Of a stretch of 64,000 nt of DNA, positions 58,901 through 64,000 are shown piece after piece. The notes under the pieces are model-generated. The model was not told the DNA's origin, made no database searches, and worked only from the letters and a program-made list of their open reading frames with translations. Numbering within the stretch: the stretch's first letter is position 1; the number at the start of each line of letters is the position of its first letter. Location of the stretch: assembly GCA_963971405.1 (NCBI GenBank), contig OZ020489.1, positions 33,699,047 to 33,763,046 on the forward strand, in the 5' to 3' direction. Both the position numbers and the translations under genes were made by a program. The DNA is from Psococerastis gibbosa (taxonomy: Eukaryota > Arthropoda > Insecta > Psocodea > Psocidae).

Positions 58901-60831
58901 ACCGACAGACATTTATGAGGGTGTTTTCCAAAGCAAGTTTTCCGGGTTTTCCGAGTATTTTTAAGTTTTCCGAGCATTGCATTCCAAACCATTATTATTG
59001 TGTGATAGTATTATATTATTTTGTACTGTGTAATTGTCCCATCGATCAAGCCATCCTTTAGGATAGGGAAAATCTAACCATGGGTCAATTATTTACCATG
59101 AAACTGTTACGGTACCTATACTAATTGGTAAATACGGTTCTTGGAGTTTACATCACCCAAAATTGAGTTAGGCCAAAAATAGAAAAAATGGCACCCAGAT
59201 TAAATTTTTGTAAACATACAATACATATGTATATGGGTCAATTATTTACCATGAAACTGTTACGGTACCTATACTAATTGGTAAATACGGTTCTTGGAGT
59301 TTACATCACCCAAAATTGAGTTAGGCCAAAAATAGAAAAAATGGCACCCAGATTAAATTTTTGTAAACATACAATACATATGTATATGTACAATACATGC
59401 CAAATTTCATCAAAACCAATCCAGTAGTTTTCAAATAAATCGATGCACAGACAACAGAGAAACAGGCAGAGATTTCTTAAAAACCACTTTTTGGTACCCT
59501 GGGACCTGAGGACATTTGTTTACTTCATATTTTGATATCTCATTAACTTCTGAAATACATATAATAATAATAGTGTAATTCCCAAAATAAATTCAGTTAC
59601 ATAAATTTAGATAATACATTTTTCTTCTTTGGGTCCCTTGCCATTGTGCAGCCATTTTGCACGTGGAGGCAATCCATGCTGTATACTGTTATGTTAATTA
59701 TGCTTAAAACTAGAACTGTAAACCTCATTGTGAACAAGAACAAGGACGAGATAATATTGTATTACGCCACTACAGGGAGACCGCCTGTTGAAATTCCGCA
59801 GCTTACATACATAATATAAAATTAATTAAAACCCATACTGGGTAGTTTTATCATCCCCATATCGGGTATCAAAAAGATAAAAACTGATTATCATTATCAT
59901 AATCAATAGGCTAGGATTTATTCCAACCGCCCGCGCCCCATGCTTGTGTGTATGAGTGAGTGAGTGTTTTAGCCTTATAGGGAATTTTTGAATTTTTGTA
60001 ATCTTGTACTGCAAATTTAGGCTATACTGTTTTTCTTGCTGACCCCTAGTTGAGTGTAGGAGAGGGCCTTATGGCCCTAACTCCGCTAGGGTGGTCTCAG
60101 CTATAATAAAGTCATTATTTATTTATTTAATTACTTGGAACTGAATTTTATTCATAAGTACAAAAATTTATAAGGCTTACTAAGAATCATCGCTACCTAA
60201 CAACTTCTGAAATCGAAATATTCTTCAATGTATAAAGCAGCCGTATATTACAAGGCAGTAAATACCCTACTGGTATGTATATAATACAAGGAGGCTGTTT
60301 ACAAACATGGCCAACTCCAAGTTGTAGAATTTTTCAGGAGAGTGGATTTTCTATTGAAAATTGCATTATAAGTTTATAGGTAACCCTAGACTTCTCAACG
60401 CTTCTGTGCGCAATCCGACTGCTTTTTCTCACTTTATTTTACAACGTGCAGGTGGACATTAAAATTTTCTGCAAGGTCGGATCAAAACCCCATTTTGTAT
60501 GCGAGGTCGGTGGAAACGACACCTAAGTCTTGAATGTCTGCTATCACGTCACCGTTTTTGGAAATAGCCCTAGCCGGTCAATGGAATGGGCACCTTATTT
60601 ACTTCTGACTTCTCAACGCTTCTGTGCGCAATCCGACTGCTTTTTCTCACTTTATTTTACAACGTGCAGGTGTCCAAATTTTCTGCAAGGTCGGATCAAA
60701 ACCCCATTTTGTAAAAAAAATTGAGTTGGCCACGTTTGTAACCAAGCTCCTCAATTTAATATACTATGCACATTATACGCATACGTACCGCTAAGGGCAA
60801 AGATGAGCAGTAGCGCGCACTCCCAGGTCAT
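40813..60831 (-). CDS. Extracellular serpin with mucin-like insertion (9-exon model, C-terminus missing)
   Basis: Join on the minus strand: 60831-60789, 57846-57671, 53327-53148, 52372-52162, 51123-50777, 48066-47991, 43797-42667, 42352-42126, 40998-40813. All junctions keep phase and give 859 codons. The protein should be secreted: signal peptide residues 1-14 or so. A Pro/Trp-rich linker (about 20-50) is followed by serpin helices A to E (about 60-175). Residues about 200-575 are Ser/Thr/Glu-rich and mucin-like. Residues about 595-690 are an acidic segment with three TLxEY/F motifs. Serpin sheet B/C and helix G/H segments occupy about 740-859. Serpins are usually 370-450 residues, so the insertion is very large. 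The helix F/strand 3A segment and the reactive-loop exon are not seen, so inhibitory activity cannot be judged. Insect serpins of the Spn100A type also carry inserts, but orthology is only a suggestion. Intron 2 uses a GC donor. Confidence 0.85.
41060..41350. mobile_element. S2 SINE (minus) and half hAT MITE in serpin intron 8
   Basis: 41060-41210 is a diverged S2 copy ('acgacagctttccgatcata', 'gttaccactatgccatcgaa'). 41218-41350 carries G and C runs and ends 'actggatccgtccctg', the family P terminus. The opposite MITE end is not clear. Confidence 0.65.
42126..42352 (-). CDS. Serpin exon 8
   Basis: 75 codons plus a split codon, acceptor 'tttttttacattttttag', donor GTAAGT. The C-terminal part 'TPVPVMTYSNVFPFAYIPRL' plus 'QALEFPLD' fits the serpin segment 'V.MM...G.F.YA..P.L.A..LELPY'. 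The N-terminal part ('ILHIPAVPDLSLQLQ') is less conserved. It joins in phase to exon 9. Confidence 0.9.
42667..43797 (-). CDS. Serpin exon 7 (mucin-like and acidic insertion)
   Basis: 377 codons, the largest exon. The first about 250 residues are Thr/Ser/Glu/Val-rich with many TT and ST pairs, so they are likely O-glycosylated if secreted. A dibasic 'VVKRSPYP' site marks the switch to an acidic, hydrophobic-patterned block with three motifs: 'KTLEEYFIL', 'HTLDEFLMQ' and 'KTLQEYLLL'. No serpin core is encoded here. Acceptor 'tttttttag', donor CAG|GTACCT. Confidence 0.85.
43798..45170. other. Serpin intron 6, left part
   Basis: No exon seen. 44140-44340 loosely resembles 40495-40690 ('aatggtaagc.tgtct.agct', 'gacatcaag'), perhaps an old repeat. 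44450-44840 is moderately GC-rich with overlapping open frames but no recognised protein. Confidence 0.4.
45174..45374 (-). mobile_element. LINE RT C-terminal fragment
   Basis: The frame contains 'LLLTIQKRKLTYFSYVMR', the 'I..RKL.YFGHIMR' motif at the end of many arthropod endonuclease-RT proteins. It is a short dead fragment inside serpin intron 6. Confidence 0.65.
45338..45715. repeat. Two-copy tandem repeat of about 190 bp
   Basis: 45338-45525 and 45533-45715 share 'gtcagcagcaact.ggcttct', 'ggataaggtcaggta', 'ggtcccctat' and 'atgaaatcatgt.tgtgggg', with moderate divergence. Confidence 0.85.
45795..45968 (+). mobile_element. S2 SINE, plus orientation
   Basis: Head 'ATGGCCAGGTGGTAACGTGC', then 'gatcggagacgtgtcgtaac', 'gactgaagaggtcaatcgga' and an A-rich tail near 45955. 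This is the best-preserved A box in the family. Confidence 0.8.
46495..46625. repeat. MITE-like repeat, family V
   Basis: Contains 'tgcgaggtcggtggaaacg', 'cttgaatgtctgctatcacg' and 'atagccctagccggtc'. It recurs at 60494-60597 and, inverted, at 63782-63910. Confidence 0.75.
46641..47828. mobile_element. Family P hAT MITE split by an RTE-like LINE
   Basis: Starts CAAGGACGGATAC and ends GGATCCGTCCCTG, with flanks accttgac (46633-46640) and accttaac (47829-47836) matching at 7 of 8 bases. The LINE at 46787-47814 is inserted near the right end. Confidence 0.85.
46787..47814 (-). mobile_element. RTE-like LINE with RT catalytic motif, 5'-truncated
   Basis: A 327-residue frame (46813-47796) covers the RT palm and thumb: 'GVRQGDALSATLFNLAL', catalytic 'AYADDIVII', 'GLEINVSKTKYLVMS', then 'KSFIYLGAEVNN' and '[11 protein letters not shown]'. 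It ends shortly before the (GAA)n tail at 46787-46806. A 10-bp duplication TGGATCCGTC (46777-46786 and 47815-47824) shows target-primed insertion into a MITE end. The endonuclease and RT fingers are lost, so the copy cannot move itself. The frame is intact, so insertion is probably fairly recent. Confidence 0.9.
47991..48066 (-). CDS. Serpin exon 6 (insertion)
   Basis: Small exon of 25 codons plus one base: 'QTSIIDNGMLIPDV' and 'LLPATSAPAQ'. The acceptor is ambiguous: 'ttttagCAG' allows a one-Gln shift (NAGNAG). Donor GTAACG. It fits phase between exons 5 and 7, but it is short, so certainty is lower. Confidence 0.65.
48256..48550 (-). mobile_element. 5S-rRNA-like SINE (family D), copy 2
   Basis: On the minus strand the head reads 'CATACCAAGTAGAATGCACC', very close to the 5S rRNA start. 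It continues 'acttagtagtgtgcacagcg' and the shared tail to 48256. It lies in serpin intron 5/6 flank. Confidence 0.6.
48846..49268. mobile_element. Long family T MITE
   Basis: Ends 'ccggctattccacttgtcaa' and 'cgacaagtgtaatagccgc' are inverted. The interior of about 400 bp is shared with 56076-56478 ('aaaatcacgcttcgtaaac' and 'gtcgtctggagatgataaat'). It is non-coding and lies in serpin intron 5. Confidence 0.85.
49740..50140 (-). mobile_element. S2 SINE interrupted by family D SINE
   Basis: Left part 49740-49832 and right part 50071-50140 are S2 in minus orientation. They are separated by the D element, with the 14-bp TACCCGTGTTGAGT repeated on both sides (49819-49832 and 50071-50084). Confidence 0.85.
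49833..50070 (+). mobile_element. 5S-rRNA-like SINE (family D), copy 3, with TSD
   Basis: Starts 'gtcggccaccttaccatgtt', includes 'taacttggaagtgtgcacag' and 'gtagggaaacacggtagg', and ends in an (ACT)n tail. A 14-bp target duplication shows retrotransposition. The boundaries give an element of about 238 bp. Confidence 0.7.
50777..51123 (-). CDS. Serpin exon 5 (Ser/Thr-rich)
   Basis: 115 codons plus two bases, acceptor 'attatcag', donor GTAAGT. The sequence is dominated by Thr, Ser and Val, with a short SVTA/TASVTA tandem repeat coded by 'tctgttactgca' units. No serpin core is encoded. It extends the mucin-like insertion. Confidence 0.8.
51690..51850 (-). mobile_element. S2 SINE, diverged
   Basis: 'aatttaatgaatgtatacga', 'cttcagtcgcctctttaggt' and 'acgtggcgcttagagactcg', ending 'aagcatcgaagttg'. 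It has an internal deletion around the A box. Confidence 0.75.
51871..52068. repeat. 66-bp minisatellite, three units
   Basis: Units start at 51871, 51937 and 52003, with only a few differences. Each holds 'agaatatgatgacgtag' and 'cagtgctgctatct'. It lies in serpin intron 4, about 90 bp downstream of exon 4. Confidence 0.95.
52162..52372 (-). CDS. Serpin exon 4
   Basis: 70 codons plus one base, acceptor 'ttgtctag', donor GTGAGT. 'YLSGITLNKHSSTLKTDYKK' and 'VLRFYGYDVDIDN' fit the serpin strand 2A/helix E segment ('L..AN.LF......L...Y...L..FY.A.V...DF'). The C-terminal half is Pro/Lys-rich and starts the insertion. Confidence 0.9.
52626..53020. mobile_element. hAT-type non-coding element in serpin intron 3
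   Basis: Ends CAGTGGTTGGTAACCTTT and AAAGGTTGCCGACCCTTG, the common hAT terminus, with flanks ttgtaagg and ttctaggg (6 of 8). There is no transposase. Confidence 0.8.
53148..53327 (-). CDS. Serpin exon 3 (helix B to D)
   Basis: 60 codons, acceptor 'catttgcag', donor GTAAGT, phase 0. 'NFAFSPYGLASVLVVLYEG' is the hallmark 'N..FSP.S...AL.M...GA' segment, followed by 'ARQIHLSAKFPW' and 'GFRDIHRHLR'. This is the strongest family evidence in the gene. Confidence 0.95.
53634..53815 (-). mobile_element. LINE 3' UTR fragment (same family as 32602)
   Basis: 'attccctggacaaggagcat', 'aataataccatcccgcatcc', 'ccaagctagcgcttatttgg' and 'aaacaaggcttaatcattta' match 33400-33570 in reverse. It is severely truncated and lies in serpin intron 2. 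Confidence 0.9.
53816..55110. other. Serpin intron 2, non-coding
   Basis: No exon recognised. Features are (TAA)n at about 53808-53825, a (CACT)n-like tract near 53950-54030, a (GAAA)n tract near 54039-54053 with a retroelement-tail phrase, and C runs at 54713-54725 and 54870-54880. Confidence 0.5.
55123..55417. mobile_element. MITE with 9-bp TSD
   Basis: Long terminal inverted repeats share 'gtattgtcatccgccatttt' and its complement. A perfect 9-bp duplication AATAAGCAT lies at 55114-55122 and 55418-55426. A 9-bp duplication points to a Mutator-like origin rather than hAT or mariner. It is non-coding. Confidence 0.85.
56076..56478. mobile_element. Long family T MITE
   Basis: Ends 'ggcggctgttccacttgtca' and 'tgacatgtggaatagccgcc'. 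The interior is nearly the same as 48846-49268. It lies in serpin intron 2. Confidence 0.85.
57060..57262 (-). mobile_element. tRNA-derived SINE, fourth family
   Basis: On the minus strand 57254-57186 reads as a tRNA-like head: A box 'TGGTAGCCCAGTTGTGAG', then B box 'GAGGTTCGAAGC', spaced as in a tRNA. The body continues to about 57060. Only one copy is seen in this window. The acceptor stem is not paired, so it is not a tRNA gene. Confidence 0.6.
57671..57846 (-). CDS. Serpin exon 2 (linker and helix A)
   Basis: 58 codons plus two bases, acceptor 'tttcacag', donor CAG|GCAAGT, a GC-AG intron. It encodes a Gly/Pro/Trp-rich linker ('RPWGPAAPPAQPPWMGPP') and 'AMVDLTNDLGVAILQ', the serpin helix A. 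The exon is strikingly GC-rich compared with its surroundings. Confidence 0.85.
58137..59530 (-). repeat. Diverged family H-like repeat
   Basis: Starts 'aaaagaaccggtaagag' and ends 'ggtaccctgggacctgagg'. The order of blocks matches family H ('agaaatcatcgatagaaagg', 'aaattttatcaaa'-type phrase, 'acaacagagaaacaggcaga'), but with much substitution and a 153-bp internal tandem duplication. It lies in serpin intron 1. Confidence 0.65.
59080..59386. repeat. 153-bp tandem duplication
   Basis: 59080-59232 and 59233-59385 are nearly identical, starting 'atgggtcaattatttaccat'. The duplication is inside the diverged family H repeat. Confidence 0.95.
60035..60130 (+). mobile_element. S1 SINE 3' end
   Basis: 'ctagttgagtgtaggagagg', 'ccctaactccgctagggtgg' and a (TTTA)n tail. 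The tRNA-like head is missing. Confidence 0.8.
60389..60715. repeat. 105-bp direct repeats around a family V element
   Basis: 60390-60498 and 60608-60713 are almost the same ('gacttctcaacgcttctgtg' to 'ggatcaaaaccccattttgt'). The family V repeat (60494-60597) sits between them. The repeat is too long for a transposition target duplication. Confidence 0.9.
60789..60831 (-). CDS. Serpin exon 1 (signal peptide)
   Basis: ATG followed by 14 codons, 'MTWECALLLIFALS', then donor GTACGT. The hydrophobic run after a short N-terminus is a typical secretion signal. The phase fits exon 2 (G|CC, Ala). This is the only good ATG-plus-donor found upstream of exon 2. An alternative 5' exon cannot be excluded. 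Confidence 0.7.
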
Positions 60832-61039
60832 CACAGAGCGCCGGTATCAAACTAAACTAACTGGTAGTCCAGTACCTACCTAGGTACATACTGTAATACC
60901 TAACGTTCTGGATAGCTGGAGGTAGTACTTACCTCTCATGCAGCCATAATACGTCACCACCTAAGCATCTTCACGAAAATTACTAGGTACCGAATTTCAG
61001 TTGGACTATCCTATTTAAGACCCAAACTCCCGAATTTAA

Positions 61040-61232
61040 TTTAACAAAAGGTTAGTTGGACTTACATTGCATGTTGTGTTAATAGTCATTAGAGGCATGA
61101 GTCTCATAGTCATCGAACAATTGGAGCGGAGCCCATTGTCAAGGGAAGAGGACGACGTTTCAGGAGTGGGTGCTACTCCCATCATCAGGCGAAGTCCTGA
61201 GAAGGACTGATGGTCCACGGCCCTCACCTCTA
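61040..61232. repeat. Family K repeat, copy 2
   Basis: 'ggttagttggacttacattg' and 'tcatagtcatcgaacaattg' match 37050-37110. The further part, including 'cgacgtttcaggagtgggtg', is unique here. Confidence 0.6.
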
Positions 61233-61244
61233 ATGACTATTTTT

Positions 61245-61340
61245 TGTTGTTGCAAAAAGATAAATCGCATACAAACAATTTAATGAATGTATCCGACCTC
61301 TTCAGTCGCCTCTGTAGGTCAGTACCCGTGGTGAGTTACG
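61245..61340 (-). mobile_element. S2 SINE, truncated
   Basis: 'aatttaatgaatgtatccga', 'cctcttcagtcgcctctgta' and 'agtacccgtggtgagttacg', then it stops. The A box end is absent. Confidence 0.8.
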
Positions 61341-61495
61341 TTCGAATTATTTGAATTTTTTAAAATATGAACATTAAAATGGAATTTATTATATCTAGTT
61401 GAAATTTTTTCATTGTGTAAATTCTTCAAAGAAAACCCAATTTTATCTAGTGTTAACTCGTTAATTGCACCACTCTGGCTACTGCCATGTCTAGT

Positions 61496-61670
61496 CAGGG
61501 ACGGATCCAGCCCATTTTGGGGGGGGGGGGTAGCTGAGGGTCAAAATAGGAAAAACTTATGTAGGATCGACTAAATTAGAGCGTAATAACTTAATTTACA
61601 ATAGATTTACCAAATTTTGGGGGGGGGGCAGCTCCCCCCCTACCCCCCCCCCCCCGTGTATCCGTCCTTG
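61496..61670. mobile_element. Family P hAT MITE, perfect 8-bp TSD
   Basis: CAGGGACGGATCCAG start and GTATCCGTCCTTG end, with perfect TGTCTAGT at 61488-61495 and 61671-61678. G runs and C runs flank a core of about 80 bp. Confidence 0.95.
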
Positions 61671-61679
61671 TGTCTAGTG

Positions 61680-62395
61680 GGGTATCCAAAGGTCTCCTGC
61701 TGGCAGGCAAAATAAAATAAAAAGATGGAGACTACATTATTCCTCATACATGAATAAGCAGCCTTTGATGTGCTGAAGATAGTGACTGAGAAATGTTTCT
61801 ATGCAAACCCCCCGACTTTTTGAAAAGTTTCATACAATACGAATATTGGAATTGTGTGAATTTCGCGATGAATAAAATTTGGGTTTCACATTTTCAAAAG
61901 GAGAATAAAACATTCTCTTATCTGCGTGGCAGTGACGTCTGTGCAAACATTTTATGCATGATAGTGTTGCAAACAGGGGGGTTTTATTCTTATTTTATTA
62001 TAATTCATAAAACAGGGTACTTAGGCGATTACGAACAGTAATTTATGGAGTATACCATTTCAATGTCAGTAAACACTTTTAAGGCATATCGTAGATAATG
62101 AAAAATTGTGTAATGGTTTTTCTTTATAATATAAGTTAAGACACAACTGCAGGCGAAAAACCTAGTAGGTGTAAAAAATCTAATATTACAGGAAATATCA
62201 ATAGTAAATTTTCATTGTGAAATAAGTGGAAAAAATTAGGGTTCCTGTGTAATGTGATATACAATACATTATGTAGAAATCACTGATACAGATTGACGAA
62301 AGTTATGCAAGTTGATTTGTATTAAAAACCGATAGTGTGGGGTGTCGTTTGAAAGTATTTACATACAACTATGACTAATTTGGTGTTAGGGCCGA
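61680..62395. other. Non-genic stretch
   Basis: No gene or repeat recognised. An 82-codon open frame at 61793-62041 has no known motifs. Confidence 0.4.
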
Positions 62396-62399
62396 CTGC

Positions 62400-62500
62400 G
62401 TGTTCTATTCCTAAGCCAACCTATTGGAGTTAGGGCTATGAAGCCCTCTCTTACACTCAACTAGAAAGGTCCGGGACCGCCTGCTATACATAGCATGGCA
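62400..62500 (-). mobile_element. S1 SINE, truncated
   Basis: 'ctaagccaacctattggagt' and 'aagccctctcttacactcaa', ending at 'ccgcctgctatacatagca'. Confidence 0.75.
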
Positions 62501-62504
62501 TGGG

Positions 62505-63145
62505 CGTGGCCGGAGAGGTGCAAGGGGAACTCCCCTAAAGATTTGACTAGTTCACAGAATTCCTATAGAATGGTTCTTTTTAATGAATTTACACAATATA
62601 AAAAAGTGCGGGGAATTTAAACCATAATGACATGTTAGAATTAATTGTGCCTGAACCTTTCAAGATAGGTACATAACTGTTTATAACATAACATTAAATG
62701 AGAGCTCTTCAAAAAGGCTTTCATTTGATGTGCGAGAAGACATACCTTTGCATTAGAAAATTCCGAGTTACCACATATGACCCCCCTGAAACCCCCCTTG
62801 TGAACCCCCCGAGAAGACATTTGATTCCACCATAAGGTAGTTCGACCCCTACTTCGTTACCGAGTTTTTTACCGCATTTAAAAATTCCTCATAATAACCG
62901 AGATATAGGGGGTGTTCGGGTGGTCTGGAACACTATATAATAAATAAGGTTTTAATGTTCAATTTAAAAAAATGCAAATAAACCCGAAAACTAATCAATT
63001 TAATCGAACATTTGCACCTGCCCCTCCCCCCCCCCCTGGATCCAATCCTAACTACACCCATAGCTGTAAGGCTGGCTATCCTCGCTTGTCGCAACTGCAA
63101 ATTTGTCAGTTAAAACAACAGAGGTAATTGGGCAAATTTACATTA
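62505..63145. other. Non-genic stretch
   Basis: No gene. C-rich patches lie at 62780-62815 and 63020-63045. Confidence 0.45.
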
Positions 63146-63146
63146 C

Positions 63147-63385
63147 ACCGGCCATCTCTACCCAGTCAGGATATGTAGAGAAATGGTATAGACTCCAACT
63201 TTCACCCGAAAGGTTGTTGGTTCGAGTCCCACACTTGCTACATTTTCTTGCCATGCTTCGGAGAGCATGTAAAGCAGGTGGTCCCGAGTCTTCCTAGTTG
63301 AGTGTAAGAGAGGGCTTTATAGCCCTAACTCCGCTAGTTTGGCTTAGTAATAGAACGAAAAAAGTTTATTTTATTTATTTATTTT
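63147..63385 (+). mobile_element. tRNA-derived SINE S1, long copy
   Basis: Head with A box-like 'TAGAGAAATGG' at about 63175, hairpin 'ctttcacccgaaag' and B box GGTTCGAGTCC at about 63219. The body and (TTTA)n tail are as at 28930. Confidence 0.85.
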
Positions 63386-63781
63386 ACCCAACTGATCTGC
63401 TTGAATAACGTCAATGAATCAAGGCAACGACTGCTGAGGAAAAACTCAAGTTAATATTAAGAAGCCAATTGACATTGTATTAACAAGTCATTTGACAAGC
63501 AGTGATACACTTCTTTCTCTTCAAATGTCTCTTCTATCGAGGAATGGCGATCCTCATAGCAATTGGCAGTCGTAAACATCGTATCGATACCGTACTCCCC
63601 AAAAGGAAGTCAAGTATGTAGAGTATTGAATGTACTTAGTCATGATAACTGTACTAAGGAATTGTAATGCAGTGGTTTCCCTGTGCCTTCCGCTTCTTTT
63701 TGCCGTTGACACTTCATTGAGTTCCTCCGACACTTCGGGGCCCAACCCCGGGGCAAAAGATTGCCCTAGTAGTGGTTGCTT

Positions 63782-63910
63782 ATGGCGCCCATTCCATTGA
63801 CCGGCTAGGGCTATTTCCAAAAACAGTGACGTGGTAGCAGACATTCAAGACTTAGGTTGCGTTTCCACCGATCTCGCATTGCAGAATGCAAATGACATTG
63901 ACGGAAATTA
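63782..63910. repeat. Family V repeat, inverted copy
   Basis: 'gaccggctagggctatttcc', 'gtgacgtggtagcagacatt' and 'gcgtttccaccgatctcgca' are the reverse of 46495-46625. Confidence 0.75.
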
Positions 63911-64000
63911 GAATTTTTCTTTTTATAGAAATCTATTAAAATGTTTGTAATTAACATATCCCATGACGCCATTTTTTTAATTTTAGTTTGTTTGTTTGTG

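Overview
This is a eukaryotic nuclear window from a repeat-rich, AT-rich animal genome. The organism is most likely an insect or other arthropod. The reasons are spliced coding exons with canonical splice sites, many non-LTR retrotransposon ends, hAT MITEs with 8-bp target duplications, several Pol III-type SINE families, and one multi-exon extracellular serpin. The species cannot be fixed from the sequence.

Layout. 1-5480: AT-rich DNA, then a 2.07-kb unit present twice in tandem, each copy carrying a GC-rich hairpin block. 5.8-38.1 kb: a transposable-element graveyard. It holds a roughly 0.9-kb repeat family with internal GACA/TCTG tracts (at least three near-full copies plus fragments), hAT MITEs, two RNase H-type LINE copies with clear target-site duplications, RTE-like and CR1/Jockey-like LINE ends, and palindromic MITEs. 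It also holds three or four SINE families, one of which looks derived from 5S rRNA. The only host-like coding traces here are a decayed 78-codon frame near 25.8 kb, an anonymous 130-codon frame near 36.6 kb, and a frameshifted hAT transposase end near 36.0 kb.

40.8-60.8 kb (minus strand): the one gene that can be modelled. Nine exons join in phase into 859 codons: signal peptide, serpin N-terminal core, about 370 residues of Ser/Thr/Glu-rich mucin-like sequence, an acidic block with three TLxEY-type motifs, then serpin sheet B/C segments. The last exon, with the reactive-centre loop, is not found. The helix F/strand 3A stretch is also not visible. Its introns are packed with the same repeats seen elsewhere.

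60.8-64 kb: upstream flank and more SINE/MITE copies. Apart from the serpin, all strong signals are mobile DNA. Nested insertions give a partial chronology: hAT MITEs in SINEs and in a LINE, LINEs in MITEs and LINEs, a SINE in a LINE, and a 5S-like SINE in a tRNA-like SINE.
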